Positions 44,700-54,822 of a stretch of DNA of 64,000 nt are shown piece after piece. The position numbers and the translations under genes are program-made. This stretch comes from Isoetes taiwanensis (taxonomy: Eukaryota > Streptophyta > Lycopodiopsida > Isoetales > Isoetaceae), in the NCBI GenBank assembly GCA_021234155.1, contig JAJEKV010000142.1, positions 308,001 to 372,000 on the forward strand, given 5' to 3'. Below the pieces are notes generated by a model. That model had not been told where the DNA came from. It searched no databases and saw only the letters and a list, made by a program, of their open reading frames with translations. Numbering within the stretch: the first letter of the stretch is position 1; every line of letters starts with the position of its first letter.

Positions 44700-46500
44700 T
44701 AAAATATAAAGGGGAATAGGAGTAAATGGTTTGATATATTTGATATATTGCATCAATGTTTGTGACTTGCAAATGTTCTAAAAATATATACTACTCTATT
44801 CATATTTCATGGATCAATTGAAATTGTGGATCATGTTGTTGTTCTTTTGTTTGTGTTTAATCTATCACTTGAATTTTGGACTAAAGAAGCAGTATCAAAT
44901 TGTAAATGTCTTGGCATTTGGGCTCCAGTTTGGGAATAGAGAAGCACAATCAATTTGCAAAATGTAGTGGTGCTTGAGCCTTAGCAATCACATTTATTTG
45001 GAGGGGCAAGTGCATTTAGAGTGGGAACTAGGACATGTACTAATGATAAAATGTAGAGCTATCTATGGATTATGGGTTTGAGACTTGACTATCTCTATTA
45101 GTTGGGAGTTGGGAATATATGGTATTAGACTCTAGCTTTTGTATTCAACCTCCATGATGAATGTTGTATAATGGTCTATCAGACACAATGTAATAATCAA
45201 AGGGCATACAAACTACATTTTAAATAAAGATAATCCAATGGTTTCAGTGTTTCCTATTTATTGGATGTAAATCAATTCTATCATTGCTCAGTTATATCCC
45301 AGTTCCACATGAAAGACCAATAATTCTCTTTCAGTGCCTAGTGCCTGTCATAAAATATTGTGGGACTTTGCAACTATGCTAGGTTGTCTTGTTGCACGGT
45401 GCAAATATAATGTCATAAAATGTTGTTGCTAGACTTTGCAACTGTGCTAGGTTGTCTTGTTGCATGGTGCAAGTACAATGTTGTTGTTGGGCTTTGCAAC
45501 CATGAATCTACTTGGAATTTAGCAAATCCTAGACTTAGATCCGACAATGCTTGGTTGGACATTTAATTATGAGTTTTTACAGCATATGATTGGAGAATTT
45601 GGACAAAACTCTTTCGACATGCATAGTGGCCACGTTGTGTTGTTGCAATATAGTCAGCCAACATGTACTATTGGTCCATTTCCAGTCCGTATCTGCTCAC
45701 CTTCCACTCCTTTATCTACTTTGATAAAGTCAACACGCAACTACTTCTAGAATTTGAGCAGATCTGTATCAACAACAGGAAGTTGCTTCTAGTGGCATTA
45801 TAAATATCCAGTTTAGAAATCTCCTGAACATGATTGATGTGAGACATGATCCCTGTACCTGAAGCGTCCTTGTGCCTGAACTGTCCAGAAGTGCAAGTTA
45901 GATGCTTTGGAATTGATAATTGGAACTAAAAACAACCCTTCCTTGCACTGATTTCTTCTCATACATTCAACTACGTTGTTATTAGTCTTATTTCAAAGTA
46001 CCTCTACTTTTTCCACGAATAGATGAAAAAGTTTCAGTTAATAAATCTAATTTATATAAGGGTTCAAATCTTCCCCTAATGAGAAAAAGATGCAAGGCAT
46101 GTGACCTGCATATTGTCCCATATATTCTTTCAGCAAACACCATGATCACCAAATGTGCAATAAGGTAAGAATGTCAAATTATATCTGTGGTTTATTCAAT
46201 ATCACTAGGTATTCATAAATGCAATGGCTAGAGCATCATGTAGGTTTATCTAGTTTCTTATTCAATCTTAGAAAGGCATACATTTCTATGTGTCTGAACT
46301 GAACTGGCAGCATCTAGCATTTTATTGAAGTACTATATAGCTTAAAGGTCATTGGCACAATTTGTGTGTAACCTTCTAGTTAAGAATTCGTAGTGTTCAT
46401 GTTGTTTTCTTACAAACATGTGTATTCAGTTGAATTTTATCTCAAAGGCTATATTTTGCACATCAGTTCTTTCTAATCTACCTTTTTTTTTTTGCAAAAA
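44700..46500. other. AT-rich spacer with a local duplication
   Basis: A diverged tandem duplication lies at 45347-45478: 'GCTAGGTTGTCTTGTTGCA' occurs in both copies. 'GGGTTCAAATCTTCCCC' at about 46052 has slight B-box likeness. No gene recognised. Confidence 0.5.
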
Positions 46501-46525
46501 TAACAGATTCCTAAACTTGAACTGT

Positions 46526-47092
46526 AATGTTGTCGATTCGCGTAGCGAATCGGCATTCTTGCTCAAGACGAGCGTGCATGCATTGCATGCGTCGCATGCA
46601 TGCATCGCATGCGTTTTGGGCCGTTCTTCAGGTTGGGCGTTTGCTACTTATTGCGGAGTTCTTCATCGACGTTTCATCGGCGCTTCCTCTTCTCTCAGCA
46701 GTACCTTATTCTCTTTGATTTGTTTCCAGGCAGGGGAGGGGCTTCTTCCTGCCTGGTTTGGCCAACTTGGCGTTGCTTTCCTGCTGTCCTTTTCGGCCTT
46801 TAGCCTTCATCCTGTGACCTTCGTCCTCGATCCTAGTTTGTTAAGGAAGTCCTTTGGTATTCGGGCGCTTTGTTGGTTTCATGCGAGTCGCAGTGCAAGA
46901 ATGTTGTCGATTCGCGTAGCGAATCGGCATTCTTGCTCAAGACGAGCATGCATGCATTGCATGCGTCGCATGCATGCATCGCATGCGTTTTGGGCCGTTC
47001 TTCAGGTTGGGCGTTTGCTACTTATTGCGGAGTTCTTCATCGACGTTTCATCGGCGCTTCCTCTTCTCTCAGCAGTACCTTATTCTCTTTGA
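46526..47092 (+). repeat. 193-bp direct duplication (192/193) with RY-motif cluster
   Basis: 46526-46718 and 46900-47092 differ at one base. Each copy begins with the palindrome CGATTCGCGTAGCGAATCG and then has five GCATGC/CATGCA sites within 45 bp. CATGCATG is the RY element bound by plant seed-type B3 factors. The 181 bp between copies is unique; its end, 'TTCATGCGAGTCGCAGTGCA', recurs at 47582-47601. Confidence 0.9.
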
Positions 47093-47330
47093 ACCCACCC
47101 TCCCCCCCTTCTTTGTTTATTATATTTTGTACAAGTTCTGTTTATCGTGTTTTTCCACCCGGTGGGTGATGCTTTTTTTCCACCCACTGGGTGATGCTAT
47201 TCTCTGGTATGTTTCTCGTTTGTTGTGTTGGTGATGTGCAGGTACAGGTTGGCGAGCGCCATCCGTTTTGACTTCTCCATGCGGGGGTTTTTGGGAGCTA
47301 TTCTATGCCTTACGTTTGTCTAAGCCCCTT

Positions 47331-47404
47331 GCCGAAGGCTTATCACTAGGGTTTTTCCTCAAAAACCGAAAGTGGGTTTTTTAATCCGGTGATAAGCTTT
47401 CGGC
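47331..47404. repeat. Inverted repeat (hairpin), 16-bp arms
   Basis: GCCGAAGGCTTATCAC at 47331-47346 pairs with GTGATAAGCTTTCGGC at 47389-47404, one mismatch, loop 42 nt. Confidence 0.75.
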
Positions 47405-47608
47405 AGGTACATCAGCCACTCATCTATTAGCATTGTATTTGTTTTTGGGGTCCAAATGATATAATTGGATTTTCCCTTTATTTTTCGTGGGTAGTTCGCA
47501 TGTGTGCGGCTATCCACTGTCCACCATTGTAGAAATCTGCTGAGATGAATGAGAAGCCTATCTATCGGGCGCTTTGTTGGTTTCATGCGAGTCGCAGTGC
47601 AAGAACGA

Positions 47609-48036
47609 TCGCTTTATATAGTGTCTACATGGACACAGAAAGAGGTTTCTTAATTACCAGAATGTGAGCCTGGGTACTCAATATGGGTACTTAATATAGG
47701 CCTGGTCATGCTATCTTTTAAATATATGTATTCCCTATTTCCTTTTTAATAAGAAATCTGTATAAGAGCCATTAGTGCCACAGAAATCTTGTGTTGTATT
47801 GCTGTTCAGAAATCCATTTATGGGAATAATAGGCAACGCATATCATATAGCAATGATACTGCCATTAGACAATAACAAAAAATAAAAATAACAAAAATAA
47901 TCACAAAAGCAAAAACTGTCCATTCTTGCCAATATCAACGTGTGATGTTGTCGGAGTTGCACATATGGACATCAAAGGTCGAGTAAAAACACATGCCAGG
48001 ACATAAGCCCGGCAATGTCGGGCACAGATTTACTAG
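47609..48036 (+). mobile_element. Small Helitron-like element, ~428 bp
   Basis: The 3' end has hairpin GCCCGGC-AAT-GTCGGGC (48007-48023), 9 nt, then CTAG (48033-48036) and T outside. A candidate 5' start TCGCTTTATATAGTG at 47609 follows an A, as Helitron insertion requires. It also begins close to where the repeat copy at 47566-47606 breaks off, which supports an insertion point there. No Rep/helicase is encoded. Confidence 0.5.
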
Positions 48037-48039
48037 TTG

Positions 48040-50050
48040 TTCTTTAAATTTTGTACCCTTCAGATAACGAGTGTTTAATTTGAATATAGTTTTGAAGGGT
48101 TAAGATGGTTGCCGATCAGTTGCAGGTTATAATCCGAAAGAAAGTTTTTCAGCACATTTTGTCGATACAAAGGAAGGCTGTGATTTACTGCCGCATGATT
48201 TATATAACATCTATCATGGTGCGCATACCCTCTTCCCTCACTGCGCCATCCATTGCACCATCTAAACCCATTGTCTCTATGTAATTTTATGAGTTGCAAA
48301 ACAAGGCAAACCATTGCTCTTTATCAAATCCTATAAATATTTATGTACTGCTCCCTATTCTGTCATCCCTAATTTCAACTATATTGAAGTCTCCAACTAT
48401 TTAACCATGCAGTATCATTATAATAATATTTAGCACATCAGCCTAATCAAACCTACAGCCTTTCTTGCAATTCTAGCCTATCCACGTAGCAATCCACCTC
48501 ATCGAAATCTGAGGTATCATATGCTTGCACCATTAGATCTTCCTCCTTTAAATCTAAGGCCAGGAAAATTAGAAAAGGGCCAAAAAATAAACATGAGGTA
48601 GGATGGATTGTGATCCCTCTGCCGCTTAATATTTCTCCTCCTCCTCTTCTTTCCTTCTTCCATCTCTCTCCCTTCCATATTATTTCATTGTTGTTGTCAT
48701 CTTCTCAATGTTTCTTCTTCCTTTTATTGCAGGGAAGAACATGGTATGGCTACAATGTTCGCCCAGTGGCATAGTCTAGAAGGCCCAAACATAGATTAGG
48801 CCTTGTTTTTTTCTCACGTTTCCTGGCCATAGATTGGAGCTTCTTGGCTATGGCACTGTCATCTGCCCATATCTACATGCCATTCCTACCTTCAAGGAGA
48901 AATTTTTATTGCCCAAGTACAAGAAAGGAATTTTAATGCCAGATTTAATCGTAGAACCCTATGCCACTCACCCAGGTCCATTCTTGACCGATTTCATGGG
49001 TATTTGTTTTTAGTTCGAGTCATGAATGTATTTATTTCGTTGCTTGTAGTTCTTCCTTGACCCTTGAGGCAGAAATAAAGTATGACTACCAACTTTTGGC
49101 TACGAATAGGAGAGGGGAATGTTCCTGCTATACGTAAACAGACACGAATGGAGGAAAATTGAGTCGCAGAGCTATTTGTTTTGTAAAACTGTTTCTATTG
49201 TATACTTGTTTATTTACTCGCAATTTTGTCTTTTCTAGTGTGGCATTAGCTTCCTTTCTCTCGCAATTTCCCTCTTCTGTCTCAATTTGTATATAAAAGG
49301 AGATTTGTAGCAAAAGGGTTACTTCAATCTTTGTGGGATACTGGTTTATATGTTGTAGAACTGCAATAACATCTTTTCCTCCATATTTATTATCTAATTT
49401 AGACAGTTCCCCAATATATAGCTTGTGGGACTATGAAGAACGTTTTAGAGGTAGGGAATCCAGAGTGCAACTGAATGAGGATGAAGAAGGAGACCAGATT
49501 TCTATGCTCATTATCATGCTTACAAATTTGCGTCGGTCTCTTCTTACATATAGCACAATTAAGAAAGACTCCATAGATATCAACTAGCCCACTAATGTCA
49601 GGCATGTTACATTCGATTGATTAATGGATTCTTGGGCCTCCCCATGGATTTTGAGATTGATATTTGTGCTTCAGTGCCAGGTTTAGGTCTATCTCATCTC
49701 CTTTAGATAAATTCATTCTCTCTTGCTGAAAATCTTATCTTCCTTCCAATCTTTTTCATCTTCACTTTCTGGTTTGAAGTTTTATACTTAATTTTGATCC
49801 AGCAGAGTACGTGCATTGAATAGAAGTTGTTTTTGCTTTTGTCTGTCTTCAGTTGTTTACCGAATTTAACATGAGTCTCAGATTGTAAGATTGCAGCCCT
49901 CTATGATAGGCAATGCCTGGCTGATCGTATTTCCCAACATTTGCCAGCTCATGCTGAGATGCACCACATTGTAGAGGCAATTAGCATGCTGGAAGATTTT
50001 GTTCCTATGTCATTTACCAAGCTCTGATGAAAGGGGATATGGAAATACAC
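48040..50050. other. Spacer with one strong splice acceptor
   Basis: No sure gene. At 48730-48732 a long pyrimidine tract ends in TTTATTGCAG; a 47-bp stretch to a TAG at 48779 would continue the NAB gene in phase as 'GKNMVWLQCSPSGIV'. An 84-codon frame (49333-49587) with 'LWDYEERFRGRESRVQLNED' is unidentified. Confidence 0.3.
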
Positions 50051-50054
50051 CATG

Positions 50055-50646
50055 GAATAATTTAAGGGCTAAACTTAGCTATTTGGCAATTTTTTAGCAC
50101 ATTTTCAAAAAAATATTAGCTAAAGTAAATAGAAAAATTTGAGAAAAAAATAATAATTTTAGTTTAACTTTTTTTGCGTTCATATCAACTGTCAACCCTT
50201 TAGCCAAATGCTAGAAAGTAAGAGTGAAATTTTGTATTATTCAGCTAAACCATAGAAAGTTTTGGAATGATTTTCGGGCTAGTTTAGCTAACATCATTCT
50301 AGTTAATAAGAAATATATGATTAGTAATTTATTTTCTAGCATCTACGGAATAATTTGAGGTCTAGATTTAGCTAGCTGGCATTATTTTAGAATGTTTTCA
50401 CAAAGAAAATGACTAAAATAAATGGAAACAATTGAAAAAAATATATAGTCATTTTAGCTTAATGTTTTCCGTTGACTACAACATAGAAATTTTTGGGATG
50501 TTAGTTTAGCTAAACGCTAGAAAGTATGAGTGGGAAAATGTATAGAGTTTAGCTAAACCACAGAAAGTTTTGGAATTAATTACCGGCAAATTTAGCTAAA
50601 GCCATTATGGCTAGTAAGAAATATGCGATTAGTAATTTATTATCTG
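50055..50646. repeat. AT-rich tandem duplication, ~300 bp unit x2
   Basis: 'GGAATAATTTRAGGKCTARA' begins copies at 50055 and 50347; both end 'GATTAGTAATTTATT'. Each copy has internal inverted bits of 'TTTAGCTAAAC'. Confidence 0.8.
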
Positions 50647-50716
50647 AAATACACACGTTATGATATTAGAGAAGGAATTAGAGTGTTATGAAGCGACAAA
50701 AAACCCCAAGATTTTA

Positions 50717-50971
50717 CTAACAATATGAGTACAAATGGAAACGGGAAGCATCAGCTAAGGAGCTCACAATTGAACAACATTGGATAAATGACGTTTGCTT
50801 GTTAGGAAGTTTGCCACACATCCACTTCGTCAAGGCTGGAGGATGAGGCCAGACGAAGAGAATGGTACTGCTCACATGTGGGTAAGCTTTTCTATGGTCT
50901 ATATGTAGCAAAATAACAGGGGTTCCAAGAGGATTTGATATGGATGTAAAAATAACAATTCCTGAAACCAT
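50717..50971 (-). CDS. Unrecognised 84-codon ORF
   Basis: The frame 'GIVIFTSISNPLGTPVILLH' to 'KWMCGKLPNKQTSFIQCC' is more protein-like than its surroundings, but no family is recognised. The 18-mer ATATGTAGCAAAATAACA inside its span (about 50904) recurs at about 51352. Confidence 0.2.
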   Translation of the reverse strand: MVSGIVIFTSISNPLGTPVILLHIDHRKAYPHVSSTILFVWPHPPALTKWMCGKLPNKQTSFIQCCSIVSSLADASRFHLYSYC

Positions 50972-51039
50972 AGACCATATATCCCTAAAACAATTGAATG
51001 GGTTGTCATAAAAAAAAAAAAAAACGTAGATTCAAGATA

Positions 51040-51140
51040 AAAAACAATCACACTGGCTCACTGGGTACATTGGTTAAAGTAGTGTTATTAGGACATTGAG
51101 TTATTTTGGTAGAGGTTCGATTCGATCCCCCGTATTTCAT
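51040..51140 (+). repeat. tRNA-derived SINE-like unit
   Basis: 'TGGCTCACTGGGTACATTGG' looks like a D-arm/A-box region, and 'AGAGGTTCGATTCGATCCCC' about 50 bases later like a T-arm/B-box. The combination and spacing fit a tRNA-derived pol III head. A 16-base A run lies just upstream (51010-51025). The following 51150-51240 repeats 'AGCCKTA' and 'CGTATTTCATATT' phrases. Confidence 0.5.
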
Positions 51141-51673
51141 ATTCTAAAATCTTAGGCAAAGCCGTATAGAGGTTCGATATTCCCTCAAAGCCTTAGACAA
51201 AATCGTATTTCATATTTCAAAATCATAGGCGCCTCCAATCATAAATGACTATAAGCGAAACGAGAAGTGCCCAGAGGCCCCAACATACGATCCGGGTCGT
51301 AGGATCGACGAATCCGACGACTGTGGTAGTTCCGAGTGCACTTCATTTAGAATATGTAGCAAAATAACAAACCTCTACTTTGATGATATCATCTCCATAT
51401 TCAAGCTTTGTACAATTTATTATAAAGCAACTGCTAGATGGTACAAAAAAATTAATTTTATCCATGCGTTGTGAATTTGGAAGCCAAAATATGACATGAA
51501 AGATGACATTGAAAATTCAACCAATTATGTTTATTTTATATCTAGGTCTTGGCTATTTCTTAACCTTGCTAAAGCCTTCTGGTGTGCCTTTTTTATGCTA
51601 GCCCATAATGCCCCTCTCTGTCTTGCAGTATTATGGACATATGCATTTATAACATCCCATTTCCGTCCTTTAT

Positions 51674-52138
51674 TCATCCACGTAATATGTTGCATCTTTC
51701 AAAGTTATCAACGTAAGTAGAGGATAGCCCCCATATCATTCCTCCAAGCCCTAGATCTCCCACACTAGTGGATGCTATACTCACAAAACTAGAGCCCAAT
51801 ATATTTAATAGAAGACCAATTTCATCACTTTTACATCTATGCTCCTGAAAACATACTATATCTGGCTTAATCATACCTAAAACTAGTGCAAATTTACTAC
51901 CTTTATCTGCCGATGACTTCACTCCTCTAATATTCCAAGTGATGGTTATCTTCTTCATATGATAATGGTTTTTTCCTCTTCAATTTGCTAGGTTCTCTCA
52001 ATTTAGTTGTTTCCATTTTATTTTTCCTTTGAATATCATTCTTTATATTGCTATCCTCATCATTTTTTTCATCCAACACTAAATTCGCCCAACTATTCTT
52101 ATGGAATGGTATATCATCTGCCAATTTTGCACTGCCTC
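51674..52138 (-). pseudogene. Second LINE fragment: ORF1 end and start of endonuclease
   Basis: From 51958 downward the frame reads 'MKKITITWNIRGVKSSADKG', 'IVCFQEHRCKSDEI' and 'GLGGMIWGL', the opening of an APE-type LINE endonuclease (Asn and Glu present). Upstream, 52124-51927 is a basic ORF1 tail ('KLREPSKLKRKKPLSYEEDN') overlapping the ORF2 start. The fragment stops at about 51674. It is a different LINE family from the one at 34-37 kb. Confidence 0.7.
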
Positions 52139-52144
52139 CAGCCT

Positions 52145-52380
52145 AATAATAGGCACTTGCAATCTAAACATATCGATGCCTCTGTTACCTTATCTCATTG
52201 TGATTTCACGGAAAATAGAAGGATTATGAGAATTGTGATCTTATACGGAGGATTATGTGGAGGAATTGTTATCTATGCACATAAGATCGCAATTCTCATA
52301 ATCCTTCTGTTTTCCGTGAAATCACAATGAGATAAGGTAACAGAGGCATCGATATGTTTAGATTGCAAGTGCCTATTATT
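52145..52380. repeat. Perfect-type hairpin: 100-bp arms, 98/100 identical, 36-nt loop
   Basis: 52145-52244 is the reverse complement of 52281-52380 except two bases. It sits inside or at the edge of the LINE fragment, with LINE-like frames on both sides. Transcribed, it would form a long near-perfect RNA duplex. Confidence 0.95.
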
Positions 52381-52389
52381 CTCCATCAT

Positions 52390-54530
52390 TAAATTCCCAA
52401 ACTTATGAGTGTAAATTTGTATTTCTAATCCCATTACTAAACAAAGTCTCTTTTGTGTGAGCATTAGCCAAAACCAATTGACCCTGCCATGATTTTATCT
52501 GGAGTAAAACCGAGGGTATAGTGCGGATAAAGTATAAACTCGCCTGCAAAATAATCTACAGCTGAGAAACCAATTTTTCTACTATCGTCTCGCTGTCACA
52601 CAGTATCGCTTTGACAGATATAAATTGTGGCAAATAGAGTCTATCAAGTTGTTGCTTAGCCATCCAAAATTGCAATTTTTTAAACTAAAAAATGCACCCG
52701 TAAAGTATCCAACTATTGATTTAACAATCCAGTTTTACGTCTTTCTAAGAGTATTTTCATGATCAATCCTTGCAATTCTAGTCTCACTGTTTTCAATTTG
52801 ATGTTTTGTGAATTTTAAGATGGCCCCTAAATCTGGAGAAAGATTGCTTGAACGGATTAGACGAAGAGCTTTGGGATAGAACATAACGTTTTTAGAAACG
52901 ATGACCTTTAAAGAACGGGTACGGCCCCATCTCAGTATAGAATGGAACGGTATTTTTTGGAAAAACCACTTAAAATTATCAGAAACATCATAATCTATCA
53001 GAATATGGCCTCCAAATATGATAATTCATATGAATGAGGCTAAAGATCCATAAGCAACTTAAGGATTGACATAATATTCCATAATGAATGCGAAAAGAAG
53101 AAACAAATAATGAATTTGCAAATCAACATATCTAATTTCTAAAGGCAGCAAAGCTCTCAGTAAGTAAACAAAGAGGAAGAATTTACTAAGATTTAAATTC
53201 TGAAGAAAATCAATTGATGCAATGTGAATATACAAATTCAAAAGAATCAGACTAACCTGAATGCCAAAACAAAAGAATCAGACTAATCTTAATGTTTAAA
53301 GATCACCAGATGGAATTGAAGTGAAGATCCATCTGTCTGCTCCTGTAAGGCATTGTTAAGTTCCAAAGATCCAAGAAAATCTCAGGATCTCTCCTCCAGG
53401 CTCTAGTGTTGCTACATGATCCCTCTGGTTCAAGAGTGATCCAACAAAGAGAATTAAATAGGGATTCCGAACAACAAATTTGGGGCAGAACGTCGTTCCA
53501 AATGGCCATTCTTGCCAACATAGAAATTGATCCTCTGTCGTGCGTTCAATGTTCGTCCTAATGTTTAGTAGATTAGAACGTGTTCTTTCTATAATTTTAA
53601 TAGAACGTCCATTCTATGCCATGTACCACATAGTAATGTTTGGTAAATTAGAACGTGTTCTTCCTATAATGTACTAGGGAAAATTTCGGTAGAGGAAATT
53701 CCACAAGGGAATTTCCTGAGGCGGGGCCGCCAGACGAGGTGGTGCCCAAGTGGCGAAGCTGCAGCACCACCGAGTCTGGCTGTGTCACCGAGGGAATATT
53801 TCCAAGGGAATATTCTGAGACAAAAACTTTCACGAACGTAATCCACATTAAAGTGAGATTATGTCCATGCGTTTTGGTAGGATTTGTTTAAGGAATAAGA
53901 AGTTTCTTAAAGATTCTTCACATATTCTTGGTTTGGAGCAGTGTCATCTTGTTTTGGTGAGTCGTGGCAACGTTTCTTGCAAGAAAATTGGTTCGGATCT
54001 GTACAGTTACTTCTCACAGTTAAATTTTCTTCAAAATTCTTGAAATTTCTTCGACTTTCTTGGTTTCGGGCAGTATCCGAGAGTTTTGAGAAATTCTGTC
54101 GACTTCTAAAAAAAAAGAAAAACGCTGGCCAGCTGCATTTCTTTAGGTATAGATCTACTACCGACGTTAGCCGAGAGCAGCTAACCAGGAATCACAGAAC
54201 TTTCCCTTACAATATATCAATTGGGGAGGCATTTTTTTCGAGCGAATTACTCTATGTGAAGCTTAGAAGATTAGAACTGAGAAGATAAAGCAAGATTAGA
54301 AGAAGTTTGGTGAAGATTGGAGGGAATCTGATGCCATAGCAAGCTTGTAGAGATTTTCTGTTTTTTGGAGAGTCACATTGCAGATCTCAAGCTCTCAGAT
54401 TTTCTCGATTCTTTCAGATTGTTCGAAATTTTATATAATCTGATCTTCTTACTCTGTTAGAAACTGTTTCTTGATCGGTGAACCTGTAACACAGGGAATG
54501 CTCGACCGGATTAGCATTCCCTGATATTGC
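52390..54530. other. AT-rich intergenic DNA with short repeats
   Basis: 'AGATTAGAACGTGTTCTT' (palindromic AAGAACACGTTCTT-like core) recurs at about 53570 and 53645 within a ~75-bp duplicated unit. A hairpin GGGAATGCT...AGCATTCCC lies at 54495-54522. The minus-strand frame at 53521-53303 (WRRDPEIFLDLW) is unidentified. Confidence 0.4.
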
Positions 54531-54532
54531 TA

Positions 54533-54640
54533 GTGACACGTGGTGGCATCGATTATCACTATAAATTCTTGGATGTATAGAAAGCATTTCATTTTCTGCT
54601 TTTTCATTTCAAACTCGCTACGCTATTCTATCCATTCAAT
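54533..54640 (+). promoter_or_regulatory. Candidate promoter: G-box plus TATA box
   Basis: 'TGACACGTGGTGG' contains the plant G-box core CACGTG (about 54536), and 'ACTATAAATTC' a TATA box about 25 bases later. It lies about 180-260 bp upstream of the coding frames at 54.8 kb. Confidence 0.4.
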
Positions 54641-54822
54641 TTACACATTTCTAATTTAATTTTTTTAGATTATTGGTATGATACAGATCAGAAATGGAGC
54701 TTCAAATTTTGTGTACAGTACTTGAATAAGGAGCCAAGGAGACCTTCATTAAAAAAAAAAGAAAAAAAAAAAGAAAAGGGGGGGAGGGAGATTCTAATAT
54801 AGATGATAGTGATAGTGGTGCT

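Noticed and set aside
46418-47092. 224-codon frame as a gene
   Set aside because: It repeats the same peptide twice because of the 193-bp duplication, which changes frame between copies; no domain is recognised.
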